A program made the translations under genes and the position numbers. The notes under the pieces are model-generated. The model did no database searches. It saw nothing but the letters and a program-made list of their open reading frames with translations, and was not told the origin of the DNA. Below, piece after piece: positions 26,672 to 36,083 of a stretch of 64,000 nucleotides of DNA. The DNA is taken from NCBI RefSeq assembly GCF_034344865.1, contig NZ_CP133774.1, positions 3,534,001 to 3,598,000 of the forward strand, in the 5' to 3' direction. This DNA is from Pseudomonas sp. 10S4. GTDB taxonomy: Bacteria; Pseudomonadota; Gammaproteobacteria; Pseudomonadales; Pseudomonadaceae. How positions within the stretch are numbered: the first letter of the stretch is position 1; the number at the start of each line of letters is the position of its first letter.

Positions 26672-28727
26672 TCAGGCGATGCCCAAAACCTTGAAAACAA
26701 ATGCGTATTCGAGGGCTACGTCACGTAATCCCTGATATCGACCGCTCATTCCACCATGCCCGGCGCCCAATTCGGTCTTGAGCAGCAGGGGATTGTTGTC
26801 GGTTTTGGTCGCGCGCAATTTCGCCACCCACTTGGCCGCTTCCCAATACTGCACGCGACTGTCGTTGTAGCCGGCGATCACCAGGGTCGCCGGATACGCC
26901 TGGGCGGTGACGTTTTCGTACGGGGCGTAGGCCTTGATCCGATCATAGACGTCTGGCTCTTCCGGATTGCCCCATTCGTCGTATTCGGTGACGGTCAGCG
27001 GCAGGTCCGGGTCGAGCATGGTGTTCAGGACGTCGACGAACGGCACCTCGGCAATCGCCGCCGCGAACAACTCCGGACGCTGATTGAGCACCGCGCCGAT
27101 CAGCAATCCACCGGCACTGCCACCGCTGATCACCAACTGCTGTGGCGTGGTGAATCCGTTGGCAATCAAATGCTCGGCACAAGCGATGAAGTCGCTGAAG
27201 GTGTTGTGCTTGTGCTCCTGCTTGCCGGCGCGGTACCAGGCTTCGCCCAGCTCACCGCCGCCACGCACGTGAGCGATGGCAAACGCCACGCCGCGATCCA
27301 GCAGACTCAAACGGGCATGGGAAAACCACGGGTCGAGGCTTTCGCCGTAAGCGCCGTAGCCATAGAGATACAGCGGTGTCGGTTTACCGAGCGCTTCGCG
27401 TTTGACTACAAGGCTGATCGGCACTTGCGTACCGTCCGGCGCGGTGGCCCACAGGCGTTGGCTGACGTAGGCGTCGGCGTCGAACGGGCCGAGCACCGGA
27501 GTTTCCTTCAGGACTTTCTGCTCGCCAGTGGCCAAGTCCAACTGACGAACCTGCGCCGGACGGTTCAACGCCTCGTAACGCAGACGAATCTTGTCGCTGA
27601 CGAATTCCAGGCTGTTCTGCACATGCAGGCTGTAGGCTGCGTCCGGCAATTGCACGCGATAAGGCGCCAAGCCTTGCGGGCGAACCTCGATGATCGGCAA
27701 GCCACCCTCGCGCAGGCTCAGGGTCACCGCTTCGACGTTCAGGCTCAGGCCTTCGAGCATCACGCTGTCGTTGTGGGGAATCAGGTTCTGCCAGTCCGCC
27801 TCGGTCGGCGCGACGCCGGTATCGAGGGCGGTGTACAGGGCGAAGTTGATGCCGTCGCGGTTGGTGCGAATAAACCAGGTCCATTGGCCATCGAGCGCGC
27901 CGTGGTCGACGTCGTATTCGTGGTCCTCAACCCGTGGCGCCAGGCAGGTAAAAGCCTGCTGCGGCTGGAACGCATCGAGCACCCAGACTTCGCTGGTGGT
28001 CTTGCTGCCCAGGGACAGCAGCAATTGCTGTTCAGAACTGGAACGGTAGCAATGCAGGAAAAATCGGCCGTCCGGCTCATGAAACACTTCTTCGGCGGCC
28101 GTGCCGTCCAGTCGATAGCGCATCAGCTTGTGCGGGCGATGGGTGTCATCCAGTTCGCCGAAAAACAGCGTCAGGCTGTCGTTGGCCCAGGTCATGCTGC
28201 CGTCGCAGTCCTCGAATTCCAGTTCGCTGACCTTGCCGTTGGATAACTCCTTCACGAACAGCGTGTAAATCGTCATCGCCGGTGGCGTCGAGGCTGTAGG
28301 CCAGACGCTGGTGGTCCGGGCTGATGCTGAACGAGCCGAGGGAGAAGAAGCCGCCATTGGCCAGTACGTTCGGGTCCAGCAGCAATTGTTCCTGGTTTTC
28401 ATCGATGAGCAGGCTGTCATCGGCCGGGCGCGGGCAGCGGTAATGGCGGGCGTATTCGTCGCCGGCCGTGGTGCGGGTGTAATACAGGTACGGCCCCCAC
28501 GGCGAAGGCAGGGACAGGTCGGTTTCGAGAATCCGACCCTTGATCTCTTCGAACAGGGTTTCGCGCAGCCCGGCCTGATCAGCGGTTTGCGATTCTTGAT
28601 AGCTGTTTTCAGCCTTCAGGTAATCGAGCACCGCGTCGGTGTCGCGCTCCTGGAGCCAGGCATACGGGTCAGAACCTTCAGCCTTGCGGGCAATCGGGGC
28701 GCTGGTGACGTTGACGGATAAGGGCAT
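26672..28727 (-). pseudogene. ptrB: Oligopeptidase B (S9 family), single-base frameshift
   Basis: Serine oligopeptidase cleaving after basic residues in short peptides. The start at 28727 (MPLSVNVTSAPIARK) opens the seven-bladed propeller domain, and the hydrolase domain follows. The catalytic triad is visible in ISGGSAGGLL (Ser), AGYNDSRVQYW (Asp) and ELGAGHGGMSG (His). The frame breaks at 28272. Removing the extra base restores SLDATGDEIYTLFVKEL and gives 684 residues, the normal length. Both halves are otherwise intact. It is either an inactivating indel or, more likely, a sequencing error. Confidence 0.88.
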
Positions 28728-28797
28728 GAAGGGCTCTCGGACAATGTACGGAATAGGGGCTTCGCAGACGGTAGGCAATCTTGACGCCGTTGCTGAA

Positions 28798-28958
28798 CCT
28801 GTGGGAGCGAGCCTGTGGCGAGGGGGCTTGCCCCCGTTGGGTCGCGAAGCGGCCCTAAAACCAGACACCGCAATCTTTATTCAAGAACGCGGTGCTTGGT
28901 TTACGACTGCTTCGCAGCCGAACGGGGGCAAGCCCCCTCGCCACAAGCTCGCTCCCAC
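28798..28958. repeat. Nested REP: one family inserted inside another
   Basis: An outer, split unit of the GTGGGAGCGAGCTTGCTC type (GTGGGAGCGAGCC at 28801, AAGCTCGCTCCCAC ending at 28958) encloses a complete inverted pair of the GTGGCGAGGGGGCTTGC type. It fills the 317-base gap between ptrB and the next gene together with a short promoter-sized stretch (28960-29043) in which nothing else was seen. Confidence 0.8.
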
Positions 28959-29043
28959 GGGTTCCATGTCTGACCGACTGGCATTGGGACAAGCCTGACG
29001 GGCGAAAAGTCGTTACTATAAGCGCCTCTTTGCCTGCCTTGCC

Positions 29044-29541
29044 ATGGACACCATGACCGAGAACGACTATCTGATCGCTTGGGGCCTCTACGCCTTTGCC
29101 GCTTTAGGCTGCCTGTTGGTGTGGATGCGCTTGACCCGCTGGATGTGGCGCTACCTGCGCGAGCCACTGCGGCTGCTCGTGGCGGTGTTGCTGTTCAGCC
29201 CGACCATCATCGACCCGGTGAAGGAAAAAGTTGCCCCGGCCATCGCCATTACCGCCCTGGACCTGGCGTTCAAGGTGGGTAACAACGCCTGGCGGGCAAT
29301 TTCCGATCTGTTCATGTACGGCATGATCGCGTTTGGCCTGTACCTGATTTTCGTACTGATCCGCTGGCCGATCGAGCGCGCGTCCAACGCCCGCAAAGAA
29401 CAGGCTGCTGCGGCGAAGGCGGCGATCAAGGCTGAGGAACGCGATAACGATCAACCGTTCGGCGTTGCCGGCGATGATCGCTACGGCCGTCCACCGGTCC
29501 CGAACAACCCCCAGCGTTCGCGCATCGAACCGCGTTTGTAA
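29044..29541 (+). CDS. Hypothetical inner-membrane protein
   Basis: 165 residues with three hydrophobic segments (about residues 8-28, 40-55 and 93-113) and an alanine/lysine-rich cytoplasmic tail. The family is not recognised. It is followed after 32 bases by the glutamine amidotransferase gene and then by a DUF2937 gene, a grouping that suggests one transcript of three. The start is either ATG 29044 or ATG 29053 (MTENDYLIAWG). Neither has a strong Shine-Dalgarno. Confidence 0.7.
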   Translation: MDTMTENDYLIAWGLYAFAALGCLLVWMRLTRWMWRYLREPLRLLVAVLLFSPTIIDPVKEKVAPAIAITALDLAFKVGNNAWRAISDLFMYGMIAFGLYLIFVLIRWPIERASNARKEQAAAAKAAIKAEERDNDQPFGVAGDDRYGRPPVPNNPQRSRIEPRL

Positions 29542-29573
29542 CCTTGCCCCTGCATTGAAGCGAGAGTCCGAGC

Positions 29574-30350
29574 ATGTGTGAGTTATTGGGCATGAGCGCC
29601 AATGTCCCGACCGATATCGTGTTCAGCTTCACCGGGCTGATGCAGCGCGGCGGGCGTACCGGGCCGCACCGTGACGGCTGGGGCATCGCTTTCTATGAAG
29701 GCCGCGGCCTGCGCTTGTTCCAGGACCCGGCGGCAAGCTGCGAGTCCGAAGTAGCGAACCTGGTGCAGCGCTACCCGATCAAGAGCGAAGTGGTGATCGG
29801 GCACATCCGCCAGGCCAACGTCGGCAAGGTCTGCCTGTCCAACACCCACCCGTTTGTGCGCGAGTTGTGGGGGCGTAACTGGTGTTTCGCTCACAACGGC
29901 CAGCTCGCGGACTTTGAGCCAATCAAGAGTTTTTACCGCCCCGTCGGTGATACCGACAGCGAAGCGGCGTTCTGCGACTTGCTCAACCGGGTGCGGGCAG
30001 CGTTCCCTGAACCGGTCGAGATCGAAGAACTGCTGCCAGACCTGGTGGCCGCCTGCGCCGAGTACCGCAGCAAAGGCGTGTTCAACTGCCTGCTCAGCGA
30101 CGGCGACTGGCTGTTCTGCTATTGCTCGACCAAACTGGCGCAGATCACCCGCCGCGCCCCGTTCGGCCCGGCGCGCCTGAAGGATGTCGATGTGATCGTC
30201 GACTTCCAGGCCGAAACCACGCCTAACGACGTGGTCACGGTGATCGCCACCGAACCGTTGACCGAAAACGAAACCTGGACCCGCTACGAACCGGGCCAAT
30301 GGAGCCTCTGGCGACGCGGTGAATGCGTCAGCCAGGGCAAGACCGAATAA
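29574..30350 (+). CDS. Class II glutamine amidotransferase (YafJ type)
   Basis: 258-residue N-terminal-nucleophile amidotransferase domain. Cys2 (MCELLGMSA) is the catalytic residue after Met removal. [43 protein letters not shown] and DTDSEAAF are the usual glutaminase motifs. There is no fused synthase domain, so the ammonia acceptor is unknown, as for E. coli YafJ. It is middle gene of a likely three-gene unit with the membrane proteins on either side. Confidence 0.9.
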   Translation: MCELLGMSANVPTDIVFSFTGLMQRGGRTGPHRDGWGIAFYEGRGLRLFQDPAASCESEVANLVQRYPIKSEVVIGHIRQANVGKVCLSNTHPFVRELWGRNWCFAHNGQLADFEPIKSFYRPVGDTDSEAAFCDLLNRVRAAFPEPVEIEELLPDLVAACAEYRSKGVFNCLLSDGDWLFCYCSTKLAQITRRAPFGPARLKDVDVIVDFQAETTPNDVVTVIATEPLTENETWTRYEPGQWSLWRRGECVSQGKTE

Positions 30351-30362
30351 GGACTCACCTCA

Positions 30363-30905
30363 ATGTTGCTCAGTTATCTACGGCTGGTGTTGTTTGCGGC
30401 GGGCCTGTTGATCGGTGTCCAGGTGCCGGGCTTCATCGGCGACTACGCCAAACGGGTCGAAGCGCATCTGATTGAAGCGCAGACCGGTTTGAGTGGTTTC
30501 CAGGGCACCGCCAATCAGTTCTTCAAGGGCGATATGCAGGCCTTGGTCGCCCACTACCGCGAAAGCGAAGACCCGATCTTTCGCAGCGATGCCGACAGCT
30601 TGAGCACCTTGCTCTCCCGGCAGTTGGCCCTGGATAAACAGTTCCAGGCCATGCAAGGTCCGTGGTACATCCGCGTCCTGCAAGTGGCGCTGGCCGCCGA
30701 CCCGGATATTCGCAAGGAAACCTGGAACGGCTACAGCTACCAGATCCTGCTGACCCCGGAAGCGATGATCTGGGGCATGAGTGGTGCGTTGCTGTTGTCA
30801 TTCGGCATTGAATGCCTGTTCCGGTTGATCGACTGGGTGGTACTCGGCGGCAAACGCCTGCGCCAGAGCCGGCCGATTGAAGATCGGGATGTGCGTGGGT
30901 TGTAA
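30363..30905 (+). CDS. DUF2937 family membrane protein
   Basis: 180-residue protein of the DUF2937 type with one N-terminal hydrophobic helix (LRLVLFAAGLLIGVQVPGF) and a second near residues 137-158. A periplasmic or soluble middle part contains GFQGTANQFF and LSRQLALDKQFQAMQGPWYIR. The function is unknown. It starts 12 bases after the amidotransferase stop, so it is almost certainly co-transcribed. Confidence 0.8.
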   Translation: MLLSYLRLVLFAAGLLIGVQVPGFIGDYAKRVEAHLIEAQTGLSGFQGTANQFFKGDMQALVAHYRESEDPIFRSDADSLSTLLSRQLALDKQFQAMQGPWYIRVLQVALAADPDIRKETWNGYSYQILLTPEAMIWGMSGALLLSFGIECLFRLIDWVVLGGKRLRQSRPIEDRDVRGL

Positions 30906-30907
30906 GA

Positions 30908-30992
30908 ACAAAAAGATCAAAAGATCGCAGCCTCCGGCAGCTCCTACTCCAATCTCTGTAGGAGCTGCCGAAGGCTGCGATCTTTGATTTTA
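30908..30992. repeat. Palindromic repeat (GATCGCAGCC...GGCAGCTCC family)
   Basis: Inverted pair AAAGATCGCAGCC and GGCTGCGATCTTTGATTTT right after the DUF2937 stop. The T-rich end suggests a terminator function. Confidence 0.85.
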
Positions 30993-31023
30993 GCCAGCCG
31001 AAGTTTGCCGAGAACAGGGCTTT

Positions 31024-31158
31024 TGTGGCGAGGGAGCTTGCTCCCGCTGGGCTGCGAAGCAGCCCCAAAACCAGTCACCCTGGTGTTTCAGATAAACCGC
31101 GTTTGTCGGGTTATACGACGGCTTCGCAGCCGAGCGGGAGCAAGCTCCCTCGCCACAG
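31024..31158. repeat. REP doublet (GTGGCGAGGGAGCTTGC family)
   Basis: Inverted pair from TGTGGCGAGGGAGCTTGCTCCC to its complement, with arms GGGCTGCGAAGCAGCCCC and GGCTTCGCAGCC. It lies just before the 3' end of the converging LysR gene. Confidence 0.85.
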
Positions 31159-31165
31159 TGTGTGG

Positions 31166-32080
31166 TTAGTCAGCAAGAATGATGTAACCCTCACCCACCT
31201 TGCGCGCATACCCCTCCAGCACCAGCTGACACAACGCCACAATCTCCTCGACCCATTCCACCCCGACCCGCCACGACACCACCACCTGCAAATTCGGTGG
31301 CCGTTGATCGATAGCCAGCAAGGTCAACTCCCCGCGCGCCAGTTCCTCAGCCACCAACACTGGCGGCAGCGCGCCAATCCCGAAGCCGTCGCGCAACAAC
31401 CGGGTAATCGCCGACACCGAATTCACGCAGTTCAATCGTGGCGCCATCACCCCGTTGGCCTGCATCAACGCCAGAATGTCCTGATGTGGATGCGAGTTTT
31501 TCGAGTAGGTAATGATCCGCTCCCGCGCCAGATCCGCCACGCCTGAATACTCACGGTTGTAGATGGAGTTACTGGCGACGATCCAGCCCATCGGGTGGCT
31601 GGCCAGTTCCAGGCTGCGCACGCTTTCCTGACGCAACAGGTCGGTTTGCAGGATCAGATCGAGAAAGCCTTTTTGCAGCTGATCGCAGAGGTTGAGCGAG
31701 GTATCGGCCACCAGCTCGATTTCCACCAGCGGATAGTGATCCATCATCTGCGCCACCAACGGGCTCAGCCAGGTGTGAATCACCGTGTCCATCACACCGA
31801 TCCGAATCCTTCCGACCTTGCTCGAACGGGTCTCGATCGACTGCTTTAGCGCCTGCATGGTGTCCATCATCTGCTCGGCGTATTCGAGCACTTTCAAACC
31901 TTCCGGCGTCAGGCTTACACCCCGGGAATCGCGCAGGAACAGCTTCACCCCCAGCTCACTTTCGAGCACGGCGATGCGGCTGGAAATCGACGCCTGGGTG
32001 GTGAAGAGCTTGTCCGCAGTCAGGCGAAAACTCTTGAGTCGGGCGACCCAGACAAAGGTCTCTAGGAACTTCAGGTTCAT
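31166..32080 (-). CDS. LysR-family transcriptional regulator
   Basis: 304 residues. The N-terminal winged helix-turn-helix is clear (FLETFVWVARLKSFRLTADKLFTTQASISSRIAVLE), followed by a periplasmic-binding-like effector domain from about residue 90 (KVGRIRIGVMDTVI). It is divergently transcribed from the MFS-pxpABC genes with 147 bases between, the usual position of a local activator. It is therefore a candidate regulator of 5-oxoproline (pyroglutamate) use; the effector is not known. Confidence 0.9.
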   Translation of the reverse strand: MNLKFLETFVWVARLKSFRLTADKLFTTQASISSRIAVLESELGVKLFLRDSRGVSLTPEGLKVLEYAEQMMDTMQALKQSIETRSSKVGRIRIGVMDTVIHTWLSPLVAQMMDHYPLVEIELVADTSLNLCDQLQKGFLDLILQTDLLRQESVRSLELASHPMGWIVASNSIYNREYSGVADLARERIITYSKNSHPHQDILALMQANGVMAPRLNCVNSVSAITRLLRDGFGIGALPPVLVAEELARGELTLLAIDQRPPNLQVVVSWRVGVEWVEEIVALCQLVLEGYARKVGEGYIILAD

Positions 32081-32121
32081 GTAATCAACTTTTTCTTATG
32101 TCTGGAGCGGGTTTTTATTAG

Positions 32122-32148
32122 TTGGACGCCGCAGGGCCGGGCGCCCAA
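32122..32148. promoter_or_regulatory. Dyad in the divergent LysR/MFS promoter region
   Basis: TTGGACGCC (32122-32130) and GGCGCCCAA (32140-32148) form an inverted repeat with one mismatch and a 9-base spacer, midway between the two divergent starts. It is a plausible operator for the adjacent LysR protein; binding is an inference. Confidence 0.4.
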
Positions 32149-32227
32149 AAATCGGCGCATCCGGTTCCCACGATAGGCGTCGTCGGGGCTTCGAACAATA
32201 CCAATAAAATTTGCACGGAGATTTGCC

Positions 32228-33514
32228 ATGAGTGCGCCCGACACCCTCGACCTCCCCAAGGCCACAACTCGCCCGGGACCGTTCGACTGGTATCGCAACA
32301 TCAACAAACAGGAGCGCCGGACCTTCTGGAGCTGCAAGATCGGCTATGGCCTGGACGGCATGGACACCCAGATGCTCAGCTTCGTGGTGCCGACCCTGAT
32401 TGCCATGTGGGGCATCACCACCGGGCAGGCCGGACTCATTCACACCAGCACGTTGATCGCTTCGGCCATCGGCGGCTGGGTAGCGGGGATTCTCTCCGAC
32501 CGCATCGGCCGCGTGCGCACGTTGCAGCTGACCGTGCTGTGGTTCGCCTTCTTCACCTTCCTCTGCGGCTTCGCCCAGAACTACGAACAACTGCTGATCA
32601 GCCGCACCTTGATGGGTTTCGGTTTCGGTGGTGAATGGACCGCCGGGGCTGTGCTGATGGGCGAAGTGATTCGCGCCAAGGACCGTGGCAAAGCCGTGGG
32701 CATGGTGCAATCGGGCTGGGCGTTGGGCTGGGGATTGACGGCGATTCTGTATGCGCTGCTGTTCTCGGTGTTGCCGCCGGAAGACGCTTGGCGCGCACTG
32801 TTTATCCTTGGCATCGTCCCGGCGATTTTTGTGATTTTCGTCCGTCGACTGGTCAAGGACCCGGAGATTTACCGCGAAGCTAAAGCCAAGCAAGAACCAA
32901 GCAACCCGGCAAAATTCTACGAGATCTTCGCTCCCGGCATCCTCTTCACCACGATTCGCGCTTCGGTGCTGACCACTGGCGCACTGGGCGGTTACTACGC
33001 GATTACCTCTTGGTTGCCAACTTTTCTGAAGAACGAACGGGGGTTGAGCGTACTCGGCACGGGCGGTTATCTGGCGATGGTGATCGTCGGTTCCTACGTC
33101 GGTTATGTCATCAGCGCGTATTTGACTGACATCCTCGGCCGCAAGAAGAACTTCATTCTGTTCGCCGTCGGCTCGTTCACCATCGTGTTGCTCTACACCC
33201 AATTACACGTCAGCAACGGCGTGATGCTGTGGCTGGGCTTCCCGCTGGGCTTCTTTGCCTCGGGGATTTTCAGTGGCATGGGCGCGTTTTTGACCGAGTT
33301 GTTTCCCACGCGAATTCGCGGCTCGGGCCAGGGTTTTTGCTACAACATCGGTCGTGCGTTGGCGGCGTTGTTTCCGCTGTTGATCGGTTTGCTCAGCCAG
33401 ACGGTGCCGTTAAGCGTTGGCATCGGGGCGTTTGCGGCGGTGTCCTACGGCGTGGTGATCCTCGCAGCCTTGAGCCTGCCGGAAACTCGTGGCAAGCAAC
33501 TCGACGCCCAATAG
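32228..33514 (+). CDS. MFS transporter, probable 5-oxoproline/organic acid uptake
   Basis: 428-residue twelve-helix permease of the aromatic-acid/sialic-acid symporter branch (IGYGLDGMDTQMLSF on helix 1, GWVAGILSDRIGRVRTL after helix 2, the DxxGR loop, and LTDILGRKKN in the second half). It is the first gene downstream of the LysR promoter region and is followed after about 75 bases by pxpABC. That context suggests it brings in 5-oxoproline or a related acid. The start ATG at 32228 follows CACGGAG. Confidence 0.88.
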   Translation: MSAPDTLDLPKATTRPGPFDWYRNINKQERRTFWSCKIGYGLDGMDTQMLSFVVPTLIAMWGITTGQAGLIHTSTLIASAIGGWVAGILSDRIGRVRTLQLTVLWFAFFTFLCGFAQNYEQLLISRTLMGFGFGGEWTAGAVLMGEVIRAKDRGKAVGMVQSGWALGWGLTAILYALLFSVLPPEDAWRALFILGIVPAIFVIFVRRLVKDPEIYREAKAKQEPSNPAKFYEIFAPGILFTTIRASVLTTGALGGYYAITSWLPTFLKNERGLSVLGTGGYLAMVIVGSYVGYVISAYLTDILGRKKNFILFAVGSFTIVLLYTQLHVSNGVMLWLGFPLGFFASGIFSGMGAFLTELFPTRIRGSGQGFCYNIGRALAALFPLLIGLLSQTVPLSVGIGAFAAVSYGVVILAALSLPETRGKQLDAQ

Positions 33515-33590
33515 CTTAATAATCAGCAACTGATAATCTGCCGGGCATCTGCCCGACAGTAAAAAGAATATGCCTACAGGAGTGTTCACC

Positions 33591-34343
33591 GTGAGCCGCC
33601 TGCTATTGAACTGCGACATCGGCGAGAGTTTCGGCAACTGGACCATGGGTCTGGACGCCGAGGTCATGCCCTTCATTGATTGTGCCAACATCGCCTGCGG
33701 CTTCCATGCCGGCGACCCGAGCATCATGCGCAAGACCGTCAGCCTGGCCCTGAGCCGCGGCGTGAAGATTGGAGCGCACCCGGCCTATCAGGACCTGGTC
33801 GGGTTCGGTCGACGTTCCATGGCCTACACCGCCCAGGAACTTCAGGACATCCTGCATTACCAGATCGGCGCCCTCGACGGCATCTGTCGGGCTCAGGGTG
33901 GGCGGGTGAGTTACGTCAAACCCCACGGCGCGATGTACAACGACATGATGGCCAATCCGGCGCAATTGCGTGCGGTGATCCAGGCTGTGGCCGCCTACGA
34001 TCGCACGTTGCCGTTGATGCTGATGGCCACCCGCGACAACAGTGCCGCGCAACAATTGGGCGACGAATACGGCGTGACGCTGTGGTTCGAAGCCTTCGCC
34101 GACCGCGCCTACGACAGCGCCGGCATGTTGGTTTCGCGACAATTGCCGGGCGCGGTGCATCACGATCCCGAGAAAATCATTGAGCAGGCGCTAATCATTG
34201 CCCGTGGCGCCAACCTCACGGCCAGCGATGGCAGCGCTTTGCACTTGCAGGCCAACACCTTGTGCGTCCACGGCGACAACGCCAGTTCTGTGGCCGCCGT
34301 GCAGCGTATTCGTGAGGCCTTGAATCAGCAGAGTGCGTCATGA
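33591..34343 (+). CDS. pxpA: 5-oxoprolinase subunit A (LamB/YcsF family)
   Basis: 250-residue subunit of the ATP-dependent 5-oxoprolinase PxpABC, which opens 5-oxoproline to glutamate. [45 protein letters not shown] and [10 protein letters not shown] are family signatures. The GTG at 33591 has AGGAG at ideal distance and gives the usual N-terminus; the ATG at 33570 has no Shine-Dalgarno. It overlaps pxpB by four bases (ATGA). Confidence 0.93.
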   Translation: MSRLLLNCDIGESFGNWTMGLDAEVMPFIDCANIACGFHAGDPSIMRKTVSLALSRGVKIGAHPAYQDLVGFGRRSMAYTAQELQDILHYQIGALDGICRAQGGRVSYVKPHGAMYNDMMANPAQLRAVIQAVAAYDRTLPLMLMATRDNSAAQQLGDEYGVTLWFEAFADRAYDSAGMLVSRQLPGAVHHDPEKIIEQALIIARGANLTASDGSALHLQANTLCVHGDNASSVAAVQRIREALNQQSAS

Positions 34344-35044
34344 AACCACGGGTTGAAGTCGTCGCGCTGGACTGCCTGATGGTGCGCCTGTTCGATGAAA
34401 TCGCCGAAGCGAACATGCCGTGGATGCTCGCGGCCAGCGAAGGGCTGCGCGCAGCGTTTGCCGGGCATTTGATCGACCTTGTGCCGTCCTACACGACGTT
34501 GATGGTGCATTACGACCTGACTGCATTGAGCCCGGTTCAGGCGCGGGAATTGATCGCGCAAGCGTTGATCGATCTATCGCCCAATGCCAGTACCAGCGGC
34601 AAATGCCATGTGCTGCCGGTCTGGTATGACTTGAGCGTCGGCCCCGAATTGAGCCTGTTGTCCCAACGCAGCGGGTTGGCGGTGGACGACGTAATCCGCC
34701 GCCACAGCGATCGCGAATATCAGGTGTTCGCGCTGGGCTTCGCACCAGGTTTCGCCTTCATGGGTTTAGTAGAGGAAATCCTCGCCGCGCCGCGTCTGAA
34801 CACCCCGCGTAAGAAAGTCGCAGCGGGTAGCGTGGGAATTGCCGAGCGGCAAACCGCCGCTTATCCGGTGGTGTCGCCCGGAGGCTGGAACCTGATCGGC
34901 CGTACCCCGGCCAAACTGTTCGACCGCGAACGTGACGGCTATAGCCTGATGCAACCCGGCGACACGGTGCGGTTCGAAGCCGTCAGTCATGCCGAGTTCA
35001 TCAACCTGGGCGGTGACGATACGCCACTGGAGGCCCAGGCATGA
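34340..35044 (+). CDS. pxpB: 5-oxoprolinase subunit B (KipI family)
   Basis: 234-residue subunit. The core matches the KipI/allophanate-hydrolase-1 family: [57 protein letters not shown] and [12 protein letters not shown]. It acts with PxpA and PxpC in ATP-driven 5-oxoproline hydrolysis in the cytosol. It is translationally coupled on both sides by ATGA overlaps. Confidence 0.93.
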   Translation: MKPRVEVVALDCLMVRLFDEIAEANMPWMLAASEGLRAAFAGHLIDLVPSYTTLMVHYDLTALSPVQARELIAQALIDLSPNASTSGKCHVLPVWYDLSVGPELSLLSQRSGLAVDDVIRRHSDREYQVFALGFAPGFAFMGLVEEILAAPRLNTPRKKVAAGSVGIAERQTAAYPVVSPGGWNLIGRTPAKLFDRERDGYSLMQPGDTVRFEAVSHAEFINLGGDDTPLEAQA

Positions 35045-35967
35045 GCCGTCTGAGGATTGAAGCGAGTACGCCGCTGTGCCTGTTGCAGGACGCTGGCCGT
35101 TTTGGCGTGCGGCACTTGGGTGTGACCCAGGGCGGCGGGCTGGACTGGCGCTCGATGTCATGGGCGAATTGGCTGTTGGGCAACGGGTTGGATGCGCCTG
35201 TGGTGGAAATCACCCTTGGCGGGTTCAGCGTGCTGGCCGAGGAAGATTGTGTGCTGGCGCTGGCGGGCGCGGATCTGGGCGCGCAGGTGAATGGCGAGGC
35301 GTTGGCGCCGTGGCGCAGTTTTCGGCTGCACAAAGGTCAGCGCTTGCAGTTCACCCAGCCGCTGCTCGGAGCGCGGGCTTATCTGGCAGCACCGGGTGGT
35401 TTCGACGCGCCGAAGGTGTTGGGCAGCAGCGCGACGGTGATCCGTGAGGAACTCGGCGGGCTGGATGGCATGGGCCGGCCTTTGGCCAAAGAAGCACAGC
35501 TGAGCTATTCGGGCAGTGACTTGATCTTGCTGCGGGAGCTGCCGCGCGAACACATCCCTGATTTCAAACTCGATGCACCGCTGGACCTGGTGCTCGGCGC
35601 GCAGATCGGCGCGTTCAGCGGGCAAAGCCTGTTTGATGCGTTCAACAGCACTTGGACCCTCGACAGTCGTGCCGACCGCATGGGCATTCGCCTGCTGGGC
35701 ACGCCGTTGCAGTACCAGGGCAAGCCGATGATCTCCGAAGGCATCCCGCTGGGCGCAGTGCAGGTGCCACCGGACGGACAGCCGATTGTGTTGCTCAATG
35801 ATCGACAGACCATTGGCGGCTATCCGAGATTAGGCGCATTGACGCCGTTGGCCCTGGCGCGGCTGGCGCAGTGTTTGCCCGGGGCGAAGGTACGGTTGCG
35901 GCCGGTGGTGCAGGACGTGGCGCATCGGGAGCAGGTCGGGTATTTGCGTCAGTTTGTGAATCGCTAA
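35041..35967 (+). CDS. pxpC: 5-oxoprolinase subunit C (KipA family)
   Basis: 308-residue biotin-independent carboxylase-like subunit. The opening LCLLQDAGRFGVRHLGVTQGG, the middle YLAAPGGFD and the end RMGIRLLGTPLQYQG...DRQTIGGYPRLG are family motifs. The gene is complete. Its last 270 bases and the following REP start occur again, identically, at 44970-45273 on the far side of the pap island, so the 3' end of this gene is the site at which the island joined the chromosome. Confidence 0.93.
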   Translation: MSRLRIEASTPLCLLQDAGRFGVRHLGVTQGGGLDWRSMSWANWLLGNGLDAPVVEITLGGFSVLAEEDCVLALAGADLGAQVNGEALAPWRSFRLHKGQRLQFTQPLLGARAYLAAPGGFDAPKVLGSSATVIREELGGLDGMGRPLAKEAQLSYSGSDLILLRELPREHIPDFKLDAPLDLVLGAQIGAFSGQSLFDAFNSTWTLDSRADRMGIRLLGTPLQYQGKPMISEGIPLGAVQVPPDGQPIVLLNDRQTIGGYPRLGALTPLALARLAQCLPGAKVRLRPVVQDVAHREQVGYLRQFVNR

Positions 35968-35998
35968 AAGCTTCGCGGGCAAGCCTCGCTCCTACAGG
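35695..35998 (+). repeat. Left 304-bp direct repeat of the island
   Basis: Identical to 44970-45273 (constant offset 9275) when compared by eye. It covers the end of pxpC from CTGGGCACGCCG through the stop codon and into the first REP unit (CGGGCAAGCCTCGCTCCTACAGG). Confidence 0.95.
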
Positions 35999-36065
35999 GT
36001 TTATGCATGCCGGATGTTTTCGGCACGACTCAAATCCTGTAGGAACGAGGCTGGCCCGCGATGGT
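35969..36065. repeat. REP doublet (GTAGGAACGAGGCTTGCCCGCGATGG family), left
   Basis: Inverted pair GCGGGCAAGCCTCGCTCCTAC and GTAGGAACGAGGCTGGCCCGCG with a 38-base loop. The doublet at the right island end has the same arms but a different, shorter loop. Confidence 0.85.
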
Positions 36066-36083
36066 GTCAGACCAGTCGTCGCA

